A stretch of 28,192 bases of DNA, taken from NCBI GenBank assembly GCA_964540765.1, contig CAZINW010000028.1, forward strand, positions 1-28,192, in the 5' to 3' direction. The notes under the pieces were generated by a model. The model had not been told where the DNA came from and ran no database searches. It saw only the letters and a program-made list of their open reading frames with translations. Made by a program: the position numbers and the translations under genes. Source of the stretch: CAZJLN01 sp964540765 (GTDB lineage: Bacteria > Chloroflexota > Anaerolineae > Anaerolineales > Anaerolineaceae). The first letter of the stretch is position 1. Every line of letters starts with the position of its first letter. Shown here one piece after another: positions 15,743-22,139 of this stretch.

Positions 15743-16221
15743 ATGCAATCACGGAAACCAATACGTCTTCCTTACTACGCTTATTCACAAGCGGGGTATT
15801 ATTTCGTTACTATCTGCACCTACAACAAAATCCCAATGCTGAGTGATATCGAAAATGGGGTTTTGAACAAAATTGGTGAAATTGCACACAAAACCTGGTT
15901 GGATTTACCCAAACGTTATGCTGCTATCGATTTGGACGAGTCGTGATGCCCAACCATGTTCACGGGATCATCATCATTAAAGGCAAGGAAAGCCCGAAAG
16001 AGACGGAGGCTCAAAAAAAACAATACCTCTGTGCAAGCGTTGGTGGATTTAAGACCTGGTCAGCCAGGCGGATTAATTTCCTCCTTGATCGCACCGGCAC
16101 GCCATTTTGGCAGCGATCATTTTATGACCATGTGATCCGGGACGGGAATGGTTTGGATCGCATCAGGGAATATATCATCAACAACCCATCCCAATGGGGA
16201 ATTGGCAAGGATGATTATTGA
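15743..16221 (+). pseudogene. REP-associated tyrosine transposase (RAYT, Y1_Tnp), frameshifted
   Basis: Remains of a single-strand-specific HUH transposase of the RAYT/TnpA-REP group. Frame 1 (15743-15945) gives RLPYYAYSQAGYYFVTICTY, the family's N-terminal strand; frame 2 (15943-16221) gives MPNHVHGIIII with the His-x-His metal motif, GGFKTWSARRIN, then FWQRSFYDHVIRDG containing the catalytic Tyr, and YIINNPSQW at the end. The family consensus is DEFVIMPNHVHG; here GACGAGTCGTGATGCCC ends frame 1, and insertion of a single T after GAG would restore DEFVMPNHVHG. So a one-base deletion near 15940 explains the break. All catalytic motifs survive, which suggests the lesion is recent. Strong inverted repeats follow within 230 bp. 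Confidence 0.88.
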
Positions 16222-16236
16222 CGGTTGGGCTTATCA

Positions 16237-16294
16237 GGGGGAGGGTTTACGCAGCGGTCAATCATGCGGGAATGTGGTCCACGAACCCTCCCCC
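16237..16294. repeat. Perfect 11-bp inverted repeat, 36-nt loop
   Basis: GGGGGAGGGTT (16237-16247) and AACCCTCCCCC (16284-16294). It begins 16 bp after the RAYT stop codon and may be the end of the mobile unit or a REP-type target. Confidence 0.8.
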
Positions 16295-16339
16295 ACCAAA
16301 GGGACACGTCGTACACGCTGTAAGCGGGTGAGTTGAAAT

Positions 16340-16388
16340 GTAGGTCAGGTTTGCTTACCCCCAGGTCATTTCTGGGGCTGGGCCTGAC
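16340..16388. repeat. REP-like element: GTAG followed by nested palindrome
   Basis: GTAG (16340-16343) is followed at once by GTCAGG (16344-16349), which pairs with CCTGAC (16383-16388); inside is CCCCAG-N7-CTGGGG (16359-16364, 16372-16377). A GTAG/GTGG tetranucleotide at the foot of an imperfect palindrome is the known layout of REP sequences recognised by RAYTs. Confidence 0.65.
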
Positions 16389-16417
16389 AGTCACACACAT
16401 TCTTACCCATATCCAAA

Positions 16418-16448
16418 AATGGTGCGGTCCTATTTTGATCGCACCATT
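16418..16448. repeat. 9-bp inverted repeat, 13-nt loop (possible terminator)
   Basis: AATGGTGCG (16418-16426) and CGCACCATT (16440-16448). On the minus strand the hairpin is followed by TTTTTGG, so it could terminate minus-strand transcription, but no minus-strand gene precedes it. Confidence 0.6.
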
Positions 16449-16590
16449 GTCTTTACCATAACGCAATTTGAGTAGATGTAAATCTGAATGCCTACAGATC
16501 ATCTGCTTGGCTTTGCAAAAAAGTAGTTACATACACTTTGTAGTATGTGTCTTACATCTCAGGTAAAATTAGGATAGCGGAACGATCACC

Positions 16591-17391
16591 ATGAAATGCA
16601 AAGTACCCCTCACTCTCATGCTTTTAAACGCCAGCCTGGTCACAGTTTTGTTATTGGGCGGATGCAGTAGCATTGAGCAGGAATTTACCCCCGAACCCAG
16701 CCCAACTGTAACCCTGATCCTTGAGCCAACTGCCACCATCAACTGGTTCCCGCGCACACCCACACCCAGCCAAGCAGTGGTCAGTACGCTGGTCGTCACC
16801 AGCCAGCCCGACCTACCCCCGCCGGGCATCAGCAGTGAGCTGATGCGGGATGACTTCAGCGATACCAGCCTTTGGACTACAACCAGGAGCGAGGTCGGCA
16901 ACGCGGTCTACGGCAATCAAGCGCTATCCCTGGCAGTGGCAGGCGACAAGGGCACCCTTACCAGCCTCAGCCAGCACAGCCTGCCCGCAAATTTCTACCT
17001 GAAGATGAAGGTCAATGTGGCGCTCTGCAATTCGGGTGACCAGTACGGGATCACCTTCTGGCGCCAGGCAGAGGGTGAAAGCCACCGCCTTTTGATGACC
17101 TGCGAGGGCAATTTACGACTGGAACGGTTCACCTCCGGGTCAGGGTTGGTTCTACACGATTGGGAGATAGGCAGCCGCTTTATGCCTGGCTCTCCCGCCA
17201 TGCATGAGATCGCCATCTGGGCAAGCCAGGGGGAGATCAGGGTGTTTGTGAACGGGATTTACCAGCTCTCTGCCAATACATTGAAAGACATCAGCGGCGG
17301 GCTGGGGGTGATGGCGCGTGCTGGTGGCGAAACAGCCGAGACGATCGTATTTTCCGATCTGGTGGTTTACACTGTTATACCTGGAGAGTAA
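16591..17391 (+). CDS. Lipoprotein with concanavalin/laminin-G-like beta-sandwich domain
   Basis: Predicted exported lipoprotein of 266 residues. Seen: signal peptide with lipobox LLGGC (acceptor Cys25); a Pro/Thr-rich linker to about residue 80; then a beta-sandwich region beginning DDFSDTSLWTT and including NQALSLAVAG, FYLKMKVNV, DQYGITFWRQ, HEIAIWASQGEIRVFVNGI and GGLGVMARAGGE. This strand order (DDFSD..., FxxVxV, GITFR..., VYVNG, GLxxxA) is typical of the DUF1080/laminin-G-like sugar- or ligand-binding folds. Ligand unknown. The start at 16591 fits the signal peptide; the ribosome-binding site is weak (GGATAGCGG). The 73 bp that follow separate it from the R-M genes; no terminator was seen. 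Confidence 0.8.
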   Translation: MKCKVPLTLMLLNASLVTVLLLGGCSSIEQEFTPEPSPTVTLILEPTATINWFPRTPTPSQAVVSTLVVTSQPDLPPPGISSELMRDDFSDTSLWTTTRSEVGNAVYGNQALSLAVAGDKGTLTSLSQHSLPANFYLKMKVNVALCNSGDQYGITFWRQAEGESHRLLMTCEGNLRLERFTSGSGLVLHDWEIGSRFMPGSPAMHEIAIWASQGEIRVFVNGIYQLSANTLKDISGGLGVMARAGGETAETIVFSDLVVYTVIPGE

Positions 17392-17416
17392 ATAATCCTC
17401 AAGTGATAATCAGGGA

Positions 17417-17422
17417 TATAAT
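17417..17422 (+). promoter_or_regulatory. -10 element of the R-M unit
   Basis: A perfect TATAAT 42 bp before the methyltransferase ATG; no good -35 at the right distance. Transcription would start near 17429, upstream of the 13-bp palindrome. Confidence 0.45.
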
Positions 17423-17438
17423 AAAAACAGTAAATATT

Positions 17439-17451
17439 TAAGTGACACTTA
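17439..17451. promoter_or_regulatory. 13-bp palindrome in the methyltransferase leader
   Basis: TAAGTG-A-CACTTA, perfect around a single central base, 12 bp before the ATG and where a ribosome-binding site would be expected (none is visible). Related half-sites AAGTGATAA (17401-17409) and TTATCATTT flank it. A candidate operator for autoregulation of the R-M unit. Confidence 0.45.
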
Positions 17452-17463
17452 TCATTTAAAATT

Positions 17464-18429
17464 ATGGAACTAATAAAAAAATTAAATTTCGATCCAAATG
17501 CTGATGTAGTCATTTATGAGGGCGATGTTAAGGATCTTCTATGTCAGATACCTGATAAAAGTATGCAGCTTGTGGTTACATCGCCTCCATACAATCTTGG
17601 AAAGGAATATGAGTCTCGCCTGAACCTGAAAGCATATCTTGATCAGCAGAAATTGGTAATTGAAGAATGTGTTCGTGTTCTTAAAGATGAAGGAAGTATT
17701 TGCTGGCAAGTAGGTAATTATGTAGACAATGGTGAAATTATTCCTTTGGATATTTTACTATTCCCTATTTTTGCTGATCTGGGGTTAAAGTTACGTAACC
17801 GAATCGTCTGGCATTACGGTCACGGATTACATGCCACCAAAAGGTTTTCTGGACGGTATGAAGTGATTATTTGGTTCACCAAGGGAAACCAATATGTATT
17901 TAACCTGGATGATGTGCGAATTCCTCAAAAGTATCCTGAAAAAAAATATTTCAAAGGACCCAAGAAAGGGGAGTTGTCTGGAAATCCATTAGGTAAAAAT
18001 CCATCAGATATTTGGGATATTCCCAATGTTAAATCAAATCATGTAGAAAAAACCGACCACCCGTGTCAATTCCCTGTGGAGTTAATTGAAAGATTGGTTT
18101 TAGCTATGACCAACCCGGGTGATTGGGTATTCGATCCATTCATGGGTGTTGCGTCAACTGCCATTGCTGCAATTATGCATCAGCGAAAAGCTATTGGGGC
18201 TGAAATAATGCCAGAATATGTAAAAATTGCATGGGAGCGCATCCGAATGGCTGAAGATGGTCAATTGCGTGTCAGGCCAATGGAAAGACCTGTTTATAAC
18301 CCTGATGATTCCAAACAACATATTCCCCCAAAGACTATTTCAATAAACAATCAGACAATTCAATTACGAATTTTGGAAAATGAAATGAATTATAGCGAAG
18401 AGGATGAGGTTGCTGAAAATCGTTTATGA
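17464..18429 (+). CDS. Type II DNA methyltransferase, beta class (probably N4-cytosine)
   Basis: Modification enzyme of 321 residues that should protect the host from the endonuclease encoded next. Seen: motif IV TSPPYN at 39-44 comes before motif I DPFMGVAST at 224-232, the beta-class order; between them the target-recognition region with WHYGHGLHATKRFSGRYEVIIWF, and DHPCQFPVELIERLVL before motif I. The TSPPY form is typical of N4-cytosine enzymes, as known for the BglII and BstYI partners; N6-adenine cannot be excluded. The gene is clearly richer in A and T than its neighbours, suggesting horizontal acquisition. Its last 26 bp overlap the endonuclease start. No Shine-Dalgarno is seen before ATG 17464. 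Confidence 0.92.
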   Translation: MELIKKLNFDPNADVVIYEGDVKDLLCQIPDKSMQLVVTSPPYNLGKEYESRLNLKAYLDQQKLVIEECVRVLKDEGSICWQVGNYVDNGEIIPLDILLFPIFADLGLKLRNRIVWHYGHGLHATKRFSGRYEVIIWFTKGNQYVFNLDDVRIPQKYPEKKYFKGPKKGELSGNPLGKNPSDIWDIPNVKSNHVEKTDHPCQFPVELIERLVLAMTNPGDWVFDPFMGVASTAIAAIMHQRKAIGAEIMPEYVKIAWERIRMAEDGQLRVRPMERPVYNPDDSKQHIPPKTISINNQTIQLRILENEMNYSEEDEVAENRL

Positions 18430-18964
18430 ATATTCTCATTTGGGTGGCTCGGAAATACTAATGGTAAGATATCCGGAAATCAATCAACAGATTTATGATG
18501 TAATTAATGAAATTAAAGCAGCAAGAACGAAAGTCTGTCATGAAAAAACAATGAGGGGAAAAATGCTATTTTCACCGGTTGATATGAATGCTGATTTCTC
18601 CAATAAATTTGCACAGCTTAATTTTAAAGAGATAAGGGATAGATATACAATAACGATTCCCAATAATCCGATTGAAATTCAAGGAGCATTTAAGCAAATA
18701 GATTTTGTTAAAGAAAAAGTCCTGGTTGAAGTTCAGTTTGGTAAATATGCGTTCATGTTCTATGATTTGGCGAAATTTCAATACTTTTTTAATGAAAAGA
18801 AAGCAGATGTAGGCGTAGAAATTGTTCCGTGTCATTCTCTTCAAAAAGAAATGTCATCAGGTGTTTCTTATGGGGAGCAACTTGTCTATGATATCGAAAG
18901 ATTAAAACGTCATTTCCCTGCTGTTCCGGTAAAAGTAATTCTGGTAGATGCAGATGATGAGTAA
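18404..18964 (+). CDS. Type II restriction endonuclease, BglII/BstYI family
   Basis: Restriction enzyme of 186 residues. Seen: IDFVKEKVLVEVQFGKYAF carries Asp100, Glu109 and Gln111, the spacing D-x8-E-x-Q of the BglII and BstYI active sites. N-terminal VYEYSHLGGSEIL, then ARTKVCHEKTMRGKMLFSPV, and later KADVGVEIVPCHSLQKEM, SSGVSY and FPAVPVKVIL match my memory of BstYI along its whole length, so this is an orthologue-like enzyme rather than just the same fold. BstYI cuts R/GATCY and BglII A/GATCT; a GATC-core site is therefore predicted, not shown. The ATG at 18404 lies inside the methyltransferase gene with AAGAGG almost touching it, so expression is probably by coupling and weak, which would favour methylation first. 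A+T-rich like its partner. Confidence 0.9.
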   Translation: MRLLKIVYEYSHLGGSEILMVRYPEINQQIYDVINEIKAARTKVCHEKTMRGKMLFSPVDMNADFSNKFAQLNFKEIRDRYTITIPNNPIEIQGAFKQIDFVKEKVLVEVQFGKYAFMFYDLAKFQYFFNEKKADVGVEIVPCHSLQKEMSSGVSYGEQLVYDIERLKRHFPAVPVKVILVDADDE

Positions 18965-19018
18965 GACCAAATAGAGAATAATTTTTTATGAAACATACAA
19001 GTCAGGAGGTTATTTCGC

Positions 19019-20032
19019 ATGACTGAATCCTTCAAGATCGTGATCCCCATGGCGGGGCTGGGCACCCGCCTAAGACCGCTCACCTGGAGCCGACCAAAAC
19101 CGCTTATCTCGCTCGCCGGACGGACTGTGATGGATCATTTGCTGGATATGTTCAGGACCCTTCCAGACGAGGAGAGCGCTGAGTATGTTTTCATTCTCTC
19201 ACCCAACCAGCAGGCGCTCATCCAGGAACACATGACCAAAAATTACCCAGACAAAAAAGTACATTACGTGCTCCAGCCTGAAATGAAGGGTCAATCTGAC
19301 GCGCTCTGGCATGCGCATACATATCTACACGGGCCGATGTTGATGGTTTTCTCTGATACGCTGATTGAAAGCTCATTCGAGTTTCTCTCTCACGAACAGA
19401 TGGATGCCGTGGCATGGGTGAAAGCTGTGCCTGACCCGCGGCGCTTTGGTGTGGCAGAAGTGAACACCGGCGGGATGGTCACGCGTCTGATTGAAAAACC
19501 GCGCGACCTGAATAACAACCTGGCAGTGGTTGGATGTTATTACTTCCGCAAGGGGGAAGCCCTGGTGGATGCGATCGAGGAGCAGGTGAAACACAATATT
19601 TCCCTGCGGGGTGAGTTTTACCTGGTGGATGCCATCAATATTCTGCTGGAAAAGGGGATTAATATGCGTACGGAGAGCGTGGAGACCTGGCTGGATGCCG
19701 GTACTTCCGAAGCTCTGCTGGATACCAACCGCTACCTGCTGGAGCACGGGTGCGACAACACCAGCAAGATCAAAGACCTGGAAGACACGATCATCATTCC
19801 GCCGGTCAATATCCACCTGGAAGCGCGCGTCACCAGTTCCATCATCGGGCCATATGTCTCCATTGGTGCCGGTGCAGTGATCCAATCCAGCATCCTGCGC
19901 GATAGCATCATCAGCCCGGGCGCCCATATCACCAACACCCACCTGGAAGGTTCATTATTGGGTCACCAGGTGGTTGTGAATGGCATGATGGGCAAATTCA
20001 ACCTGGGCGATAATTGCTGGGCGAACTGGTGA
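19019..20032 (+). CDS. Sugar-phosphate nucleotidyltransferase with left-handed beta-helix tail
   Basis: Makes an NDP-sugar from an NTP and a sugar 1-phosphate for envelope or exopolysaccharide synthesis. Seen: the nucleotide-binding PMAGLGTRLRPLTWSRPKPL at about 10-29, the metal-site VFSDTLIESSF, VGCYYFRKGEAL and WLDAGTSEALLDTN in the catalytic domain (to about 240), then hexapeptide-type repeats at about 255-337 (IIPPVNIHLEA, SSIIGPYVSIGAGAVIQSS and following) forming a short left-handed beta-helix. This architecture is shared by long RfbA/GlmU/mannose-1-phosphate guanylyltransferase-like proteins; the exact sugar and base cannot be told from sequence. AGGAGG eight bases before the ATG fixes the start. 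A small gene overlaps its stop codon. Confidence 0.9.
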   Translation: MTESFKIVIPMAGLGTRLRPLTWSRPKPLISLAGRTVMDHLLDMFRTLPDEESAEYVFILSPNQQALIQEHMTKNYPDKKVHYVLQPEMKGQSDALWHAHTYLHGPMLMVFSDTLIESSFEFLSHEQMDAVAWVKAVPDPRRFGVAEVNTGGMVTRLIEKPRDLNNNLAVVGCYYFRKGEALVDAIEEQVKHNISLRGEFYLVDAINILLEKGINMRTESVETWLDAGTSEALLDTNRYLLEHGCDNTSKIKDLEDTIIIPPVNIHLEARVTSSIIGPYVSIGAGAVIQSSILRDSIISPGAHITNTHLEGSLLGHQVVVNGMMGKFNLGDNCWANW

Positions 20033-20241
20033 GTGACCCTGTCCGCTGCCACGCTGGATGGCAATATCCTGAGCGCCCTCAGGCAGTCTTCTGGGAGGGG
20101 CAGTGGTTTAGTGTGGAAGCCGTTTTAAAGCACTGGCGCGGCCCGTTCGGGATTTATTTTTGGGTAAAATGCGAAGATGCACATCACTTTGAGCTGTTTT
20201 ACAACGCATCTGAAGATGCCTGGCAGCTCAAATCTCTTTAA
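20029..20241 (+). CDS. Small protein of unknown function, possibly DUF6504-like
   Basis: About 70 residues if started at the GTG of a GTGA overlap with the stop codon of the nucleotidyltransferase gene, a classic coupling arrangement; a TTG five codons earlier is an alternative. Seen: an aromatic-rich single small domain, FWEGQWFSVEAVLKHWRG, IYFWVKCEDAHHFELFYN, ending DAWQLKSL. The order (short strand, helix with LxHWR, strand pair ending in FELFY, W) resembles the DUF6504 family of small proteins, but this is from memory. No function can be assigned. Confidence 0.6.
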   Translation: MSDPVRCHAGWQYPERPQAVFWEGQWFSVEAVLKHWRGPFGIYFWVKCEDAHHFELFYNASEDAWQLKSL

Positions 20242-20343
20242 CAGTGAAAGTTCACACCATTTTGGGGCAGATGGCAGGTCCCTTCTGGGGTAAAATCGAA
20301 ACGAACCATAACAACCAATTTTTGAAAGGAACCACGAGAATCA

Positions 20344-21507
20344 ATGTCAAACCTTTACCTGTCCGACCGTGTCATTGGTCTAAAGCCGTCAGGAATTCGC
20401 AAGTTTTTTGATATTGTCGCCACAACGGAGGATGTCATCTCCCTGGGGATCGGCGAGCCGGATTTCAGCACCCCGCCCCCCATCATTAAAGCAGGCATCG
20501 CCTCATTAAAGAACGGTGAGACGCATTACACCTCCAATCATGGTCTGCTTTCGTTGCGCCAGGCGGTCGCCGCTAACCTGGAAAAGCTCTACGACGTCAC
20601 GTATGACCCTGCCAGGGAAATCGTGATGACCGTGGGCGTTTCGGAGGCGCTCTACCTGACCTTTACTGCCATCCTCAACCCGGGCGACGAGGTCATCATC
20701 CCCACACCTTGCTTTGTTTCCTACCAGGCGGAAGTGATCCTGGCGGATGGGGTGGCGGTGGAAGTGCCCACCAACATGGAAAACAACTTTGAGCCTGAAC
20801 CGACACTGATCGAGAAAGCCATCACCCCCCGCACGAAGGCTATATTCATTGGCTACCCCAATAACCCCACCGGAGCGGTTGCCAGCCATGAGACCCTGAG
20901 CGAAATTGCCAGGATCGCTGAGAAACATGACCTGATCGTCATTTCGGATGAGATCTATGATCGACTGGTGTATGGCTTTGAGCATGTCTGCTTTGCAGCT
21001 CTTCCGGGCATGCGTGAGCGCACCATCTTGCTGGGTGGCTTTTCTAAAGCCTATGCCATGACCGGCTGGCGCATTGGGTATGTGGCTGCCCCGCGGGCTT
21101 TCATTGATGGCTTGGTGCGCATCCATCAATATTCAGTCATGTCCGCCCCGACCATCTCCCAGTATGCAGCGCTTGAAGCCCTCAAAGCGGGCGAGCCTTA
21201 CGTCCAGGAGATGCTGAAGGAATACGACCGTCGCCGAAAGTTGATCGTCTCCGGTTTGAATGAACTAGGTTTGAACACCTTTGAACCCAAGGGTGCCTTT
21301 TATGCCTTTCCCTCCGTGCATAACACCGGCATGGACGACGAGGTGTTTGCTGAAAAATTGCTAAAAGAGGAGCGCGTGGCGGTCGTCCCGGGCAGGTCAT
21401 TTGGGGACGCGGGCATTGGCTTTGTGCGCTGCTCCTATGCCACTGCCTATGAAAAGATTGAACAGGCACTTGGTCGCATGGAGCGCTTCCTGAAGCGCAA
21501 CGTTTGA
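20344..21507 (+). CDS. Pyridoxal-phosphate aminotransferase, class I/II (aspartate aminotransferase type)
   Basis: Fold type I PLP enzyme, 387 residues. Seen: SLGIGEPDFSTPP near the N-terminus, HYTSNHGLLSLRQAVA, the cofactor-site VGVSEALYLTF, YPNNPTGAV (171-179), the PLP-binding SDEIYDRLVY with Asp202 and Tyr205, Lys235 in GGFSKAYAMTGWRIGY as the Schiff-base lysine, and FVRCSYA near the end carrying the substrate-carboxylate Arg. Closest overall to aspartate/aromatic or MalY/PatA-type aminotransferases of group I-gamma; amino donor specificity is not decidable. Start at 20344 preceded by a loose purine-rich GAAAGGAA/ACGAGAA. It stands alone, followed by a 0.6-kb gap. Confidence 0.92.
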   Translation: MSNLYLSDRVIGLKPSGIRKFFDIVATTEDVISLGIGEPDFSTPPPIIKAGIASLKNGETHYTSNHGLLSLRQAVAANLEKLYDVTYDPAREIVMTVGVSEALYLTFTAILNPGDEVIIPTPCFVSYQAEVILADGVAVEVPTNMENNFEPEPTLIEKAITPRTKAIFIGYPNNPTGAVASHETLSEIARIAEKHDLIVISDEIYDRLVYGFEHVCFAALPGMRERTILLGGFSKAYAMTGWRIGYVAAPRAFIDGLVRIHQYSVMSAPTISQYAALEALKAGEPYVQEMLKEYDRRRKLIVSGLNELGLNTFEPKGAFYAFPSVHNTGMDDEVFAEKLLKEERVAVVPGRSFGDAGIGFVRCSYATAYEKIEQALGRMERFLKRNV

Positions 21508-21605
21508 ATGTGATTGACCAGTTATAACTCTTTCTTGGTCGGACAGCCATCCAGCACTATTGAAGAAACAAGGTGCACCGCGTTTAAAGCCTGTGCACTT
21601 TTCGA

Positions 21606-21738
21606 TTTATAGCGGTGTCGTACCAAGTGGTTGAAGGTTTCGAAGATCGCCATGGGGGCGCTGACCCCTCCGCGATGACAGGTCAGGTGCCCGGGTGACG
21701 ATGTCAGGGATCACCGCGAATCATTGCACCGCGATAAA
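21606..21738. repeat. 133-bp element with 12-bp terminal inverted repeats
   Basis: TTTATAGCGGTG (21606-21617) and CACCGCGATAAA (21727-21738) pair over 11 of 12 positions. The interior is much more G+C-rich than its right flank and contains GGGG-N6-CCCC and other short complementary segments. It could be a miniature inverted-repeat element or a structured RNA. Confidence 0.45.
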
Positions 21739-21952
21739 ACATTTATAAAGAATTAAATAACATGTAATAACAGTAAGTGTTATAAATAAAATAACCAGAA
21801 TTACAAAGTGATCCATAGAACGAGTTCACATTAATAAAGTGGATGCTAACAATGACCGGAAATAGAAAAACAGACGTAAATCGTTCGTAAATTCATTCTT
21901 TCTGTTACAGCTCCTTATTGACAGCCTGTTAATCTGCCAAACCCTTTTCACC

Positions 21953-21981
21953 TTGACGCAAACACCTTTTTGGATTAAGGT
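21953..21981 (+). promoter_or_regulatory. Possible promoter of gdhA
   Basis: TTGACG (21953-21958), 17-bp spacer, TAAGGT (21976-21981). The -35 is good, the -10 poor. It would give a leader of about 150 nt including the hairpin at 22052-22074. Confidence 0.35.
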
Positions 21982-22051
21982 TAAGGGGCAAGGGAAACTT
22001 GAGGCAGGCATGATCTTTGTCCAGGAGATTCTCACTCAATTCGCAGGACGG

Positions 22052-22074
22052 CGGGCACGGGACCGAGGTGCCCG
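22052..22074 (+). promoter_or_regulatory. Hairpin in the gdhA upstream region
   Basis: CGGGCAC-N9-GTGCCCG, a perfect 7-bp G+C-rich stem 65 nt before the gdhA ATG. No T-run follows, so it is not a terminator; it may be a leader structure. Confidence 0.45.
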
Positions 22075-22139
22075 TTCATCATTTAATCAGGCAATACACT
22101 AAGTGCATCTTAGAAAATATATTTTTAACAGGAGAGAAA

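Larger units (their letters stand above)
16222..16590. other. Intergenic region with three inverted repeats after the RAYT pseudogene
   Basis: No credible gene in 369 bp. The interval contains three strong inverted repeats (listed separately) and, at 16529-16548, a weaker ACATAC-N8-GTATGT dyad, then a possible -10 TAAAAT at 16564-16569 for the next gene. Confidence 0.6.
21508..22139. other. 632-bp intergenic region upstream of gdhA
   Basis: No credible gene. From left: a weak GTGCAC hairpin with T-run (21573-21603) that may end the aminotransferase transcript; a G+C-rich block bounded by terminal inverted repeats (21606-21738, listed separately); an A+T-rich stretch to about 21950; a weak promoter TTGACG-17-TAAGGT (21953-21981); and a CGGGCAC/GTGCCCG hairpin in what would be the gdhA leader. 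Confidence 0.6.

Noticed and set aside
16215..16502. Minus-strand frame of 95 codons covering the inverted repeats
   Set aside because: Covers palindromic repeats, has no ribosome-binding site and low-quality composition.
19373..19942. Long minus-strand frame inside the nucleotidyltransferase gene
   Set aside because: Shadow frame caused by codon bias; the plus-strand gene is well supported by motifs.
21826..22035. Minus-strand frame of 69 codons before gdhA
   Set aside because: No start signal or family; lies in A+T-rich non-coding DNA.
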